Assembly: GCA_921293015.1 (NCBI GenBank)
Contig: OV121091.1
Span: 27,574,839-27,638,838, forward strand
Direction: 5' to 3'
From: Phorcus lineatus
Taxonomy: Eukaryota; Mollusca; Gastropoda; Trochida; Trochidae
DNA length: 64,000 nucleotides
Shown: positions 1 through 12,056 of the stretch, one piece after another
Layout of the letters: every line of letters starts with the position of its first letter
Position numbering within the stretch: position 1 is the first letter of the stretch
The notes under the pieces: model-generated
The model's database searches: none
Told to the model about the DNA's origin: nothing
The model's input: only the letters and a program-made list of their open reading frames with translations
Position numbers and translations under genes: made by a program

Positions 1-576
1 TCAGTTCATTGTTAGAATTAACTTTTGGAATACCAATCTTTCAAGGTTTTGCAACGGTTTTGTTAATTATGAGATTATTTGTCCATTCTACTCATCGTCA
101 AGAGAAGAATTTTCTTTTCAACTTTTTCGATAAAATTCATTTTGTTAATTATCTAAATGTTTTACGAATAGCTAGAACATTGAATGAAACCTTCATTTCA
201 AGAGAATGTGATTGTCATGGTCCCAAATGCATTAGAAGTAGGGTTTCTGAGAAATAAAAGATGTATGAATGAATTAGGAAGATAGCTTTTTAGATGGTAC
301 TCTAGCTTATTGAATTTAAGTAAATGGATACACTGTTGAGGCACTTCGCGTTATTGATTAGCATTACTGCTTTTCAACAGTTATTCAGTTTTGTTTTGTT
401 ATGTTATCTATTAAGTGAATTAAGGGAATATTCATATTCTCATTTATTATTATTAATCAGTTGATGTTTCATCATAAGTAAGAAGATATAGCATCGAGAT
501 GAAAGATGAATTAAACTATACTTTGAGGATTTGCATCTGCACGGTTTTCTTGAAGCTGACCATGATGTCTTCTCAA
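1..576. other. No gene seen
   Basis: AT-rich sequence with short incidental frames and no recognisable domain, splice-framed exon or repeat. Confidence 0.6.
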
Positions 577-738
577 CTAAAAATTATAATGTGCGATGAT
601 AATGTCCATACATGTCAAAATCTCACGAATCTAAAAATTATAATGTGCGATAATAATGTCCATACATGTCAAAATCTTACGAATCTAAAAATTATAATGT
701 GCGATAATAATGTCCATACATGTCAAAATCTTACGAAT
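577..738 (+). repeat. 54-bp minisatellite, three tandem copies
   Basis: Three head-to-tail copies (577-630, 631-684, 685-738) differ at about two positions. 54 is a multiple of three, so a frame through them (499-765) reads an 18-residue repeat with the core IIMCDNNVHTCQNLTN. There is no signal peptide and no other sign of a gene, so this is called a minisatellite, not a protein. Confidence 0.9.
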
Positions 739-2679
739 CTAAGATGGATTGTAGGTTATGAATAATGAAATTAAATACAAAAACGGAATTTATTTTTAAG
801 CAATATAACAAGTTATCTGGTCTTATATGGTTGCATCGAACCAAGTCTGGAATATATCATATGAAAACAGCCTTTGTGTGCAGTTTCAAGGAAATGAAAA
901 GATATATTTGTATTCATTATGTTTCCTTTGAGATCAATAGTATTAAAAGGTAACGTATTTCTAACTTTGACATGTTTATTGTATATATCCTGCATCATTA
1001 AATGTCAACGTGGTCATCACCACCTCGAATAGCAGTGAAAATTAAAAATATTTCTGTTTGGTTAAGTATTGCACCCGTATCAAAATTTCGTCATGATAAA
1101 CCTCTAACGTGTTACGTATTTGTAATCATATATGGTCATCTTGCATTTTGTAATTGTATTCTGAAGACAAATCAATTGTTTTCAATCAGTGCCCTTTTAA
1201 TCCGAAGGCATTTTAAGAAAGAGCATTACTTGGTTTTGCATAGGTCTTTAGATGTTTTTTTCTCTTTTTAAAGTGAAAGTATTAGATTTTAGAAATCTCA
1301 CATCAGAAAATTTTAAGTACAGAAAACAAATAATCATGTATGTTCCCTGATATTATATGAAAACTAAACAATGGTAACTATAAGTTAAGTTAATAACTGT
1401 TGATGTTCTCTCTTACTATTTAATTTATGAAAAGTGTGTTTTCTACACCGTATGATATTGATGCATTTCCTTGCAATAATGACAAAGGTGAATTCATTTT
1501 TATATCATTTTTTTTACCTGCATAGTAAAACATTAACAAATTAATTATTTGTGTTCATTATTTACATCTGGAGTTCCGGTAATATTGGGCTGGCATAAGA
1601 TGGACAGCGTAAAGATATAAAATGGACCAATAGTAATATGGTGCATCTGTCTTTTGTCAAATGTAAATCAAACCTTTCATTTTGCTGTTTTTTAAGGAAA
1701 CTTCCAAAGCACATATGTTACAAAATATAGCAAAGAAAGCGTCCCTCAATTTTTTTGGGAAAGTTCACTATGTATTTATACAATAAATCTTTGCATCATT
1801 CACCAGAATATCAATTGAGAAAGATGTCTAAAAAGTGAAAGAATTGTTTGAATAAAATAGTGATATGGCGTTTTTTTTATTTCATCCCCAAGCCGTTCAC
1901 ATTCACATTCTTACCTATTTGAAAGACAACATTTTAAAAAGATGTTCAGTAAGAATTAAAAATGCAAGTTCCGTGTTCTTTAATCCAAACTGTTCTAGAA
2001 AAATAAGATGTTGGATATTGTAATGTTTTGAATCGATATCAAACTAAGTCAAAGAAGAAATATATCGTTATCAATACTCCCGGTACGACGTTATAGGGGA
2101 TATATATCGCACCGGATTTCGCACCAGGGTTTCCTCCATGCGTGCGAAATCGTTTATGGAACTTAAAATCTATATGATTCGAAAGTTACAATTAGGCGTG
2201 TATGTAACCTATATGATATTGTCCTGCCTTTTGTGGATTACATCTTAATGTTGCCCGGTCATAACGGGCACTAGCATTCTTTATGTGTTTTAAAAATAAG
2301 AAGCAGTTTAAAAACGAATGACATATACCATACCAAGTGATAAGATGTTTTGACCCGATGAAGATTGTCGTTTTTGTTTTTACTTTCAGAGAGTTTATAT
2401 ATGTAAAGATAGTTAAGTGATGGATAAATGTAAGTGAGGCGTACCTATGAACCCATACGTACTTTTGCCTTTTAATATTTTTGGCACATTCCCCGGATTT
2501 TTGTTCAGCATAGAAATTTGAAAAATGTTTGAATATTCTGGTCCATAGATTTGAGAAAGAGAAGCATTTCCAAGTTTGGTTATATGTTTGCTAAGCATAA
2601 TACCATTTGTAAAATTCTCATAAGGACTGAAACAGAGATTAACTGGTTACCACTTTAAAAAAATATTCGTCCAATTTCG
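739..2679. other. No gene seen; one short hairpin
   Basis: AT-rich upstream region of NPF. The only structure noted is a perfect 10-bp stem (GATTTCGCAC/GTGCGAAATC) at 2115-2151 with a 17-nt loop. Confidence 0.55.
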
Positions 2680-2687
2680 TATAAAAG
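2680..2687 (+). promoter_or_regulatory. TATA-box-like motif upstream of NPF
   Basis: A perfect TATAAAAG lies 77 bp before the NPF start codon, which would place initiation near 2710 and give a 5' leader of about 45 nt. The alternative is an upstream noncoding exon, common in this family. The surrounding sequence is AT-rich, so chance occurrence is possible. Confidence 0.45.
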
Positions 2688-2756
2688 TATAGATTATTCA
2701 ATTGATATTAACATGTACTGATTGTAATGTTTCAAGAACACATCGAATTCTTCAAG

Positions 2757-4638
2757 ATGCAAAAGCTTGCAGTAGTCCTCCTCCTCGTCATCTCGCTGGT
2801 CGTCATGGAAGTGACGTGTCAGGACGCCATGTTGGCTCCCCCAGACAGGCCCACTGAGTTCCGGTCACCTGACCAGCTCCGTCAATACCTCAAGGCCCTC
2901 AACGAGTATTATGCAATCGTCGGACGTCCACGGTAAGTTTTTGTTCCTAATTAGCTCGGTAAGGCAGCTTTTCCTTTCATTCTAATAGCAAAGTAGGTAA
3001 CAACTGTGATAACGAAGATGATTGTAGAAAATAGGATCACGCTTCCTTTCCGTTTCCTCTTTAAAACTGTAAATAGAACTTCCGTCTAAACGTGAGAAAA
3101 AAGTTCAAGCAATATCAACTCTATGAGTTCAATATAACAGTTTGGAGGTCGTGACAGGGTATGGTATCGACATAATCGTCACAGTAGCGAATCTGATCGT
3201 TATCTTCGTAAACGTTTTCTTTCACAATGCGTTTTCAGCCAAGAAAATGTACTGAGTGTCAAAAAGAAGGTTCCTTTGCCTTTGATTTGTGCCAAAACAT
3301 ATGTGCTGACTGAGTTCAAATATCTTGTACTCTTTATTCACGTGCATAGTTATTACGTTACCTTAAAAAGTATCTCCGAGTTTCCGAAATTCCGCGCTAT
3401 TCGCGGTACCGTGTACTTCTTTATCTTTTACATAGTCGTTATATTGAACTGAACATCATTAAATGATAATTTTCAGCAACTTTCTGGATATGTGTATACT
3501 ATTGAAAACGTTTGTCATGTGTGACTCCTATTTAGGTGGTTGTATTATAGCTACATGTAGATAGAAAGCTTGCGATTGGTACTCTACACGTCCCATCTTA
3601 GATAACTTTTAACTAGTATCTGATCGACTGAAACAATCTTACAGTTATGCTGTTGATACGATTGCGTTATGACTATGAGCATTGACATTTGTAAAACATG
3701 TTTTCACACATAAATGCTATATTTCTAGTATTATCCACTTAATAGCTACATCACTTGTACCATTTTGATGACGATGAATCCAACTAAACACTAAATTGTA
3801 ACAATTACGAAAGCCAGATATCATACTAAACTTCAAGCTTGAATATCCTGAGTGGGATTATAATTGATTATGATTGTCTGCCTCTAAGTAAAGCCATTTA
3901 ATTCTCCTGTAAAGTGTACATATGCTATGTCAGCATATGTATGATATGATATGATGATTTTTACCCTGCATCATTTACGAAATGTCATACCTTTTAAATC
4001 TCCTTCACCAAAGTATCACGTCTATGTCATACCAACGTACATGTGTATCAAGCATATAGTTGAAATTTCAGATTCGGAAGAAGCGTAAACAAGCGATCCA
4101 TCAACGAAGCAGTTTTCGGACAAGCAGATAAATCTGGTATGTATATGATTCTAAAAGTATGAGTACACAATTCTTCTCGAATGTGTAATATGATTTTAAA
4201 GCTGCAAAGTTTCGACCGCTAATTTGTATATTTTGTAACAAATCGAAATCCTAATTTCCAGTGTAAAAGATCGCGTTTTGTCCATAGGCTCAATAACTCA
4301 TTTCCAGAACGTTCTTAAAAGTATTTTATAATTTTTATAAAAGTTATCTTTTTCGATTGGTTCAAGAAATCCATATTAAGGGATCTACAAAGTGTGTTAT
4401 GTGATGAAAACGTCCCTTAAATGTTATCGTTGATTTGCTAGAAAAAGCTCATTCAAGGTATTTGGTAAATGGCATTATAATATCTAATCAAAGTGCCAGC
4501 TTATTAATAATGCTTTTAAGAAACATAAATTAATTTCTTTATAAAACTTTCTATTCACTATCTGACATGTTGATGTATCTTGACAGCGTAGAACTGGGCG
4601 ACTTCATCGACTCTGAGTACTGGAACATGGACTACTAG
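2757..4638 (+). CDS. NPF: Neuropeptide F (NPF/NPY family) precursor, three coding exons
   Basis: Secreted neuropeptide precursor of the NPY/NPF family, whose C-terminally amidated product acts on NPY-type GPCRs in feeding and growth control (family knowledge). Coding exons 2757-2932, 4072-4136 and 4592-4638 join in frame to 95 residues. Residues 1-21 (MQKLAVVLLLVISLVVMEVTC) form a signal peptide. The mature peptide would be about 39 residues starting QDAMLAPPDRP, with QLRQYLKALNEYY and a GRPRF end followed by the amide-donor Gly. The first intron splits the penultimate Arg codon (CG|A), the diagnostic NPY-family intron position. A downstream 36-residue tail contains KR and ends WNMDY. The inner ATG is chosen because the signal peptide starts there; an in-frame ATG at 2727 would put ten polar residues ahead of it. 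Oddity: the amidation Gly is followed by a single Arg (FGRS), with KR only four residues later. Donors are GTAAGT and GTATGT. Confidence 0.93.
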
Positions 4639-4797
4639 TTTACTTCCCTTCATGGACAGGACATTTACTTCCGGTGACCTGCAGTGAAGAGACGTAGAGC
4701 AGCCAAGGGGAGTAACTCTAACTTATAACCCGAGAGAAGAGTTACTCAGTGTTTGAATTTGCTATGCGAGATTTTCTTACTGTTGAAACATAGATCA

Positions 4798-4803
4798 AAT
4801 AAA
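4798..4803 (+). terminator. Polyadenylation signal AATAAA of NPF
   Basis: AATAAA lies 160 bp after the NPF stop codon and is followed within 25 bp by a TG/T-rich stretch, as expected for a cleavage and polyadenylation site. The 3'UTR between stop and signal is less AT-rich than its surroundings. Confidence 0.7.
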
Positions 4804-5720
4804 GCTCTTGTTGGTTTTAATTCTTTGTCAGTCCTTTATGAGTCACGGTGTAACGAAATCTAAACTCAGACGAGACATTTTTATCCGGCAGACACACAAA
4901 ACAATATCATAATCAAGCCAAAAAATGTCAGAGCGAAGCAATGAGTGCATAAAGTGATTAATTTGAAGACTAAACAAGACGATAAAGGGGTACGATAAAT
5001 GGTTACCCTTAGACAAATCAACAGGAGTTAAAGAGGAGGTGAAACGCTTAATTTTAGAAAAAAAAATTATCAACTGTATTCGTATTACTAATAAGAATGA
5101 ATAGAGCCAAACATTGAGAAAATATACGCTTTTATTCAACTACTAGCACACCTTTCATCCCTGTTTTGGATATCCGCCTGGCGGAAGCTTGGTCAAAATC
5201 ACCGAAGCATGATTCGAAGCCACCCCGGTGTGTGACGAGTTAGGAGTCAACTGAGACTCCAGCTCTTTGATATTCTCTGTACTTAAAACTTAATTCAGCA
5301 GCCATTAGGGGCAATAGCATGATCGAAAGAATTCATAAATACGATATTTTACTACTTCATGATATCAACCTTTATTCTCAGTCTTCATATCAATTTTGAT
5401 GGGAGTGGGATAATCCCGGGACACGCTTTTCTCGGGTTGGTTTATATGGAAAGAAAGTTTAGAACTTTGTTGGTGAGAGACCCACTACCGTTGAACAACA
5501 CGTATTGTTATATCCTGTATTTTTCGATATGAAGTTTTAAATTGTCTCGAAAAATTAAAGTGTTTTTATGAACGGAAGACAATGTAATACATGTTTACTG
5601 TAGTGACATTTGTATCATATTTCGCAGAACAATTACTTTTTTACCTTATAAATTTCATGACAACTTAGTTCTAAAGTGAAAAAAATCGTTATTTGTTATC
5701 TTACATATATTCTTAGTTGG
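4804..5720. other. No gene seen between NPF and the Penelope fragment
   Basis: A GC-richer patch at about 5,160-5,260 has weak tRNA-like sequence on the minus strand, too degenerate to call. The rest is unremarkable. Confidence 0.5.
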
Positions 5721-5724
5721 AGGG

Positions 5725-6032
5725 GGCGTCGTCTACGACATTCCTTGTGATTGTGGGGAAAGTTACATTGGTGAAACATCCCGCCTCCTCCAACTAAGAA
5801 TTAAGAACACCAAACCTCTGTACAGAAGAAAGATTCAAAATCCGCCATATCAGACCATACCCAAGCCCACCCTGACCACCGCATCCTTTGGAAAAACATC
5901 AGCATCTTAGAAGCCAACCATCCAGATTACAAGATTAGAAAAACACTTGAAGCGATCAATATCAAACCTTATCCCGCCAGCTTATCATCATCTCATAAAC
6001 ATCAATCAGCATTAATCCATTACTTTATATAG
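5725..6032 (+). mobile_element. Penelope-like element, GIY-YIG endonuclease end (pseudogene)
   Basis: The frame starting at 5725 reads VVYDIPCDCGESYIGETSR, the characteristic start of the C-terminal GIY-YIG nuclease of Penelope-like retroelements. After a frameshift near 5,835 the same domain continues as SKSAISDHTQAHPDHRILW, then YKIRKTLEAINIKPYPA, to a TAG at 6032. The reverse transcriptase part is absent, so this is a 5'-truncated, frameshifted copy. It is followed by the palindromic block at 6288-6564. Confidence 0.85.
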
Positions 6033-6216
6033 GCTTCCATCATCATCTGTTTACTCAACCCATCATATCCTGTACATCAACCTTGTTCCTTGTATAAACT
6101 ACTTTCCCCTGTAAACACTCCTTATCAAAACAATATGTACATCAAACCATTTAATTGTAACACCATCATCTCATTTATGTATATAGTTGCCTTCATCGAA
6201 TCATATGGATCACTTG

Positions 6217-6254
6217 CTTGATAACGGCGTTAGTATCTACACCGAAACGTCGCA
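6217..6254 (+). ncRNA. Hammerhead-like motif in Penelope 3' region (copy 1)
   Basis: Downstream of the Penelope ORF: a TTGATAAC box, an imperfect stem GGcGT/ACACC, then GAAACGTCGC. The layout resembles CUGANGA-stem II-GAAA of hammerhead ribozymes known in Penelope elements, but the CUGANGA box is degenerate and stem III is not clear. Confidence 0.3.
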
Positions 6255-6287
6255 ATTCATGCAATAAAGAAGTTGACTATCCATAAG

Positions 6288-6564
6288 AAGGACGACAATG
6301 ATATATGGATATACAACTTCTTTATTACATAGTGGCGACGTTTCGGTATAGATCCTTATACCGTTATCAAGCATATGGGAAAATGATGGGTACAGTCATT
6401 ATATATATGATGTACATGTACCTTAATTACCTATATGTACATCATATAAATAATGACTGTACCCATCACTTTCCCATATGCTTGATAACGGTATAAGGAT
6501 CTATACCGAAACGTCGCAACTATGTAATAAAGAAGTTGTATATCCATATATCATTGTCGTCCTT
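6288..6564. repeat. 277-bp near-perfect inverted repeat with Penelope ends
   Basis: The arms run inward from AAGGACGACAATGA at 6288 and TCATTGTCGTCCTT ending 6564 to a centre near 6,426 (loop about ccttaattacc), roughly 130 bp each with few mismatches. Each arm carries an AATAAAGAAGTTG box and a hammerhead-like motif (minus 6335-6371, plus 6481-6517). The same boxes follow the Penelope ORF, so the palindrome is probably two head-to-head Penelope ends. Confidence 0.85.
6481..6517 (+). ncRNA. Hammerhead-like motif (copy 3, best preserved)
   Basis: CTTGATAA is followed by a perfect stem GGTATA-aggatc-TATACC, then GAAACGTCGC. Its mirror copy is on the minus strand at 6335-6371. The stem II and GAAAC-GTC parts fit a hammerhead; the CUGANGA core deviates at two positions, so activity is doubtful. 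Confidence 0.35.
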
Positions 6565-9500
6565 ATACTACCAACTTCTAGAATGCCACTGAAACAATTT
6601 ATCCATAAGAAAGTATTCGTTCTTCTTCATTAATCCAGCTTCTAAAATGCCCCTTAAGGAAGCTAACATATATTGTTTTTCAATTTAATATCTCACACCG
6701 TGTGGCAATGTCTCTGTCTTTTAATTTAACAATTAATGATATAATAGCATACCTGGCGCCAGCGTTTGAAACATCCTTTATACTCATTTATTGTCATCCT
6801 TATCCTTTGCTTTTCGGCTCTTTTTCAAAAGTTGATCATCTGCGCAATCATGAGTTGATAATCTGTGCACACACTACAGTATTCACTGAAACAGACATGC
6901 TGCAATCATATTTGTATATCTTTTGTGAAACGGTAGCCATGGTTTGGCTTTATTGTTATCATTAGTATGGGTGATGGAACAAATTGGTCTTTTTTTCAAT
7001 GTTAATAGAAGCATTACACTTACTTAACTTTGTACTTATATCAAGAAAAGTACTTTGAAGAAATTATATTTCATATCTACTTTTGACACTTTGCCAACAA
7101 CAATATATCTTATGACCTTTCGGTTAATGATTTTAACATTTTCAGCTCTCAATGCTTCCTAAAATAATTTCTTCCCACGTTACCTCTGTTGTGTTTAAGC
7201 GTTCTTGCTTGTTTCTAATAACAACTACGACTGATCGCAAAATATAACACTTATCGAGTAAACTTGAACCAAATGATAACCAATAGTAATCGTCTTGCAT
7301 ATTTACAACACTACTTATATGTATATGAGACTTGTGCTTATCACATATATGTAGAGGTTCCTTACAGTAACGGATCAGTAACTTTATAACAACTACTCTA
7401 TCAACAAACTGCGATTTAAACAAACTCAGAATGTTTGTGCCCTCACAAGAACAACACTGTATCTTATGAGACTATAATTTGGAAGATAAGTTTGGAATCC
7501 ATGATACGGAGAGAAAACATTCATCTTTCAATTTGTTATATAAGTAGACTTCTGTTTAAGTAATGAAACGACAAATAACACAGATAGCAATTTGAAATGA
7601 AATCTAACGAATTGTTTTTAGCCGTTAATCATAACCGGAAAATACCAATACCTCAGAAGTGATTTAGATTACCCAACCTATAAAAATGTTATCAAAGAAA
7701 TGATCTTGTTCTGATTTTCTGAAGCTATGGTGATTTTGTTAGAAAGAAACCATTGAAAAAAAACGTTAGGAAATTAATCAATTGTTCCCTCAGGTTTTAA
7801 TTTGATAAGACTCGAATCAGTGTATTCATCTAAAATGAAATAAAATGAGAAGGGAACATATAAAACGAATCTACGACCATATCACTTAACGGTCCAAACC
7901 TAAATATAAGACATGAAATTAGATCTTTTTCCAATATTTCGATTAGATTAACTTATAAGTTTTTAATTGTGCTTAAAAGCATTTAATGTCAGAAGTAATC
8001 TGACAATTTATTTCTGGTATATAAGAGTTAATTTGATACCACTCATATCAAAGTTTATGACTTTCAATTTATACGGCAAAATTAACGATAACGCTCATCT
8101 TAAATAATCTTAATGTTTCGCGAATTTGAAATTTGTATCATAGAGTATCATTTCAGAAGTTAATGAGGGAGAAATACACATTAACCGATAAGCGGCATAA
8201 CGTCATTAGTTACATTAAACAACAGGGTTGTCATTAACGATTTACATCCTAATAATATATAATATATGTCTATATACTTTCGGAATGTAAGATCAACGTC
8301 AGTAATTCGATACGTTTGACAGAGTAAGCTTGAAAATGCAATGTTGTTATTCAACGTACAGACATATTTTATAAGACACGAGGAGATTCCAAGTTCATCA
8401 CTTTGATGATAAATCTTATTGGTCTTGAATGAGCCTATTACCGTTATTAACGCTCTGATTGTAAATGAATTTTGAGTAACCCTTAGAACTTACAATTCGC
8501 CATAAAATGTTCAAACAAGAATCTATGCAATTCAAAGTATAGCTTTTTCATATGTCAGCCATGTTTGTGATAGGGTGTTAAGGATAACATGTACATAAAC
8601 TGAATACCATGTTGACCCTAGATCATAGCGATCAATAAGATATATAAAACCCAGGAAAGAATTATATACGACGGTTGGAATTGAAAGCATTGCTGTTAAT
8701 AGGTCAGCTTCCTTCATTAATTGTATGGATGGAATTGGAAAATTAAGCGAATACAAATTTTAAATATTTATTAATCTGGTATCATCACGTATCTCCTATA
8801 AACTCAAGGCGCATCAGATCTGGTGAAAGAAATAGAATTCCATGCATTCTTCTCGTCCGTTGTTATCCTTCTTGAAACCAGTTTGCGAAAATATCCACCG
8901 CAGATGAAGATTGAATGTTTGTTCTGGCTTTTTGAGTCATGAACTTATATATCCTAAAACGATTTTATCTTTACGGATAATAAACATGGGTACATTTGGG
9001 TCGCTATGTCTACTGAAAATCCAAGAGCTTAATTACTAGATTATATAGTGATGAATGTAAACTTGTAAATATGAGCATCGGTAAGGTCAAATCTCCCGGT
9101 TATGACACATGACTGTAACGTGTTAATGTAACTATTTATTTGATGGATACAATTATGAAGGGTTTGAGAAAATTATCAGATAACAGCATCGACGGTAATG
9201 TTTGGCACTCGTATATAATTCATAGATTGTAATTCACCTCAAAGAATCCTATTTTGCTGGAGTGTTGTATCCACAACTGAAGTTATGATAACAATATCCT
9301 GAGGATTCTTCACTGTCAATACTTGTTGCTGTTTACAACTAAAACTCGCTATTTCTAAATAGTTTTCAAAGTAAAATTTTAATGATTTGTCTTTTTGCTA
9401 TCAAAACAATTTGATTTTACACAATATGTAAGATTGTTTGTGATCTATGTGATCTATAGTATGAATGCATTGTAAGCATATCAATATAAAATATTTTTAT

Positions 9501-10020
9501 TCACGGTGAGAAAGAGTGATAGCAGAGCTAACAAATTTAAAAATCAAATGTGTCTTTGCCTGTACCACAAAATAAGGAAAAACAATCAGAGATTCAAACA
9601 TAGTTTATGCGGACTGTTCCTTATCTTCGTTTTACACGGCATACTTTATAACAAATATAACTAAAAAATAACTAAAATCGAACGCATTTAGCTTAAGTTA
9701 TAGAAAACAAACGCGACTATCATCGCATAAAATCGAAGGTGAAATTTAAACTTTAAATTTTCGATTTTCTTTTCTTATTTCTAAATGATACTTCAATTTC
9801 TTCAGAAGGATTGTCATATATTTTGAAAAAGGTTTAATTTGAAATAATCAGAAAAATATCAGAAAAGGGTAAAGCCAACGGTATATGGCAAGTTAGGTAG
9901 GTTGATATTAACAGGTTAAACTTAGATTAAACGGGGAAATCTTTACACGAGATATTCGTAGATAAAGAGCGACAATAGATTAACTTTCCAAATGTAAAGG
10001 AATAAAATATCTCCGTAGAC
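6565..10020. other. No gene seen
   Basis: 3.5 kb of AT-rich sequence. Frames are short on both strands, and none shows a domain, leader peptide or consistent splice sites. No repeat structure was noticed. Confidence 0.5.
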
Positions 10021-10021
10021 G

Positions 10022-10175
10022 TTTGAGGTGAGGTGAGGTGAGTTGGTGTTTAACGCCGCTTTCAAGATTATTTCACTTATATCGCGGCTGCTAGTATTAT
10101 TGCAGGGAGAAAGCCCGCAACACCATTGTGGCTATGCACTGCGGTGAAACCTGCGAGCATCGGCACGTTTGATTA
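10022..10175 (+). repeat. SINE-like mollusc repeat fragment
   Basis: A GGTGAGGTGAGGTGAG start is followed by GTTTAACGCCGCTTTCAAGA and a GCGGC-containing stretch with GC content above the flanks. It resembles an abundant dispersed repeat of mollusc genomes (from memory). A related piece occurs at 23.95 kb. Confidence 0.45.
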
Positions 10176-10379
10176 AATGTGACTGAATTGTCATATTCTA
10201 GTTCACTTGACAAAGGATAATACTTAACCTTGAAACGTCAAATAGAAACGTAAATAATACAGAAAAATCTACTAGTTTCACATTCCGTACTATAGAGTAA
10301 TATCTATCTATATCTGTAATCGTTGGCGGGGGAAGGTAAACAACTTCAGAGAAGAGAGTATTGATTTACCCTTGAAGAC

Positions 10380-10870
10380 ATCACCGTTGACGTCATTATT
10401 GAGATACATGTAGGACATCTGACGACACCCAAGAAGTTCAAGAACTATGCCTTCTGCTGGCAAGATCATGGCGCCCATTTTCTGGGAATCAAAGCTTTAA
10501 ACCATCTAAAACTATAATAAAAGGAGCCTACAATGCTGACTTCTTGTTGAAGCAATTGATAGCGGCTATCAAGAAGAGGAGGCGCGGCATGTTTTCTGCT
10601 GGAGTTTTGCTTCTTCATTACAACGCTCCAGTGTACAAGAATCGTATTGCAACAATGCACTTCAACAATGTAGCTTTGAACAACTTAACCACCCCGGCCC
10701 TACACTCCAGATTTGGCCCCTAGCGACTTCTATCTGTTTCGCAATTTGAAATCACACTTGGGTGGTACAAGATTTGGCGATGATGATGAACTCAAGGCAG
10801 CTACTGAGGCCGTAACGGCATAGACAGTCTCAAAGACAAATTGGCAAAGTGAATCGAGATTAGGGGAGAT
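10380..10870 (+). mobile_element. Mariner-like transposase fragment (pseudogene)
   Basis: Frameshifted pieces match the C-terminal half of a mariner transposase: SAGKIMAPIFWE, then NADFLLKQLIAAIKKRRRG, GVLLLHYNAPVY, YTPDLAPSDFYLFRNLKSHL and FGDDDELKAATEAV. The second catalytic Asp of the usual HDNA motif is Tyr here (HYNA). At least two frameshifts and a stop are present, and no terminal inverted repeats were found. The spacing to the last Asp fits a DD34D layout allowing for indels. Confidence 0.8.
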
Positions 10871-11313
10871 TACAATGAAAAATAAAATCAATATCACAAC
10901 CATTGGCTTCTCTTTATATCCACTTCTATGAACTTATTGACTTCCCCTCGTAAAGTCTGTAACACAAACTTCCATCTCTGAGCGTAAACGTACTTATAAA
11001 CTATTCATGAACTTCATACGTTTTCGAAGCATTGATCAACCGACACATATGTTATCATATTGCCTTAAGAGTAATCCTTTTTTGCGTCAACCATTGTGGG
11101 TTTTTTAAAAACGGGTATACTACTCCCTAAGAATAGGATAACATCTAAGATATGATCAATATCAGAAGCTTTTTAAAGACCATGATACATAATGTTATGA
11201 ATAAGAAAAAAAAACATCGCGCCGTTACTGTAATGCGGATTTAAGTTTGACTTAAACTTTGCCTTAAATAAACTTAACAGCGAACGGTTGCTAACCTAAT
11301 TGTTAAAACAGGA

Positions 11314-11858
11314 CATGCATGATATAATTTACTGCTGGAATGTTTAAAAAAATCGTACCTTGAACTTTTGATTTAAAACCCCCTGTATGTCCTTAATATA
11401 GTAAAAAATATTGCAACATTGGATAATCGATAATGAGACATGCACTGATTAACGACATTGTGACTACAATGTTTTTCCGTATCTTGTCTGGAAACTTTAA
11501 TCTTTAAAGTAGATACACAATCTTGATATGGAATCATTACATTTTAGACGTTTTAAATGTGAAAAGAATGTTGCGTATTCAGTTTAAATTCATGTTGAAC
11601 GTTCGTTCACATTGTCACATTCTCGTGTTATGAAATTTGAAATAAATTGTTAATTTCCATTAAAATTTTGTTAATAATGTCACACAGAGACTGAAAGATA
11701 TTTTCACACAGGAATGGACTACGTCAATATCACTTTCAAGCAAATGTTTTTACTACAGAATATTCAAATCATATTTTTTACAAAGAGTATTATTTGAGTT
11801 CATTAAATATAAGAAAATTCCGGAATGCATGCATGATATAATTTACTGCTGGAATGTT
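11314..11858 (+). repeat. Direct repeat pair of about 28 bp
   Basis: The stretch gcatgatataatttactgct plus ggaatgtt occurs at about 11,317-11,344 and again identically at 11,831-11,858. The second copy abuts the LINE fragment. This may be an internal duplication or deletion scar within an old LINE copy; the sequence between is otherwise uninformative. Confidence 0.6.
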
Positions 11859-11869
11859 AAAATGTTTTA

Positions 11870-12056
11870 GGTGCTCATCGCACGATTTAGCAATAGAGAC
11901 TGGAAAATATCAGATTTATCTAAACTGTTTGGAAGACGAATATCATTTCCTTTTAATTTGTTCATGTATGCTGACCTGAGAAAAGCCATATTCCTCATTA
12001 CTATTTCATACATCCAAATAGGTTAAAATTCTCTCTCCTGTTAAATGCTGATAATA
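11870..12056 (+). mobile_element. LINE C-terminal fragment, left part (interrupted)
   Basis: Frameshifted C-terminal LINE sequence: EDEYHFLLICS (the family's EDExHFLLxC motif), YADLRK, HYYFIHPNRLKFSLLLNAD. The frame runs directly into the TIR element at 12,057 and continues on the far side at 14,041. Confidence 0.75.

Noticed and set aside
9..257. 82-codon plus frame at the window start
   Set aside because: No domain and an AT-rich random-like composition; its TTG start is not expected for an animal gene.
5160..5270. Possible tRNA gene on the minus strand (GGCTTCGAATCA, GAGTTAGGAGTC)
   Set aside because: No acceptor-stem or T-stem pairing could be made; at best a degenerate SINE.
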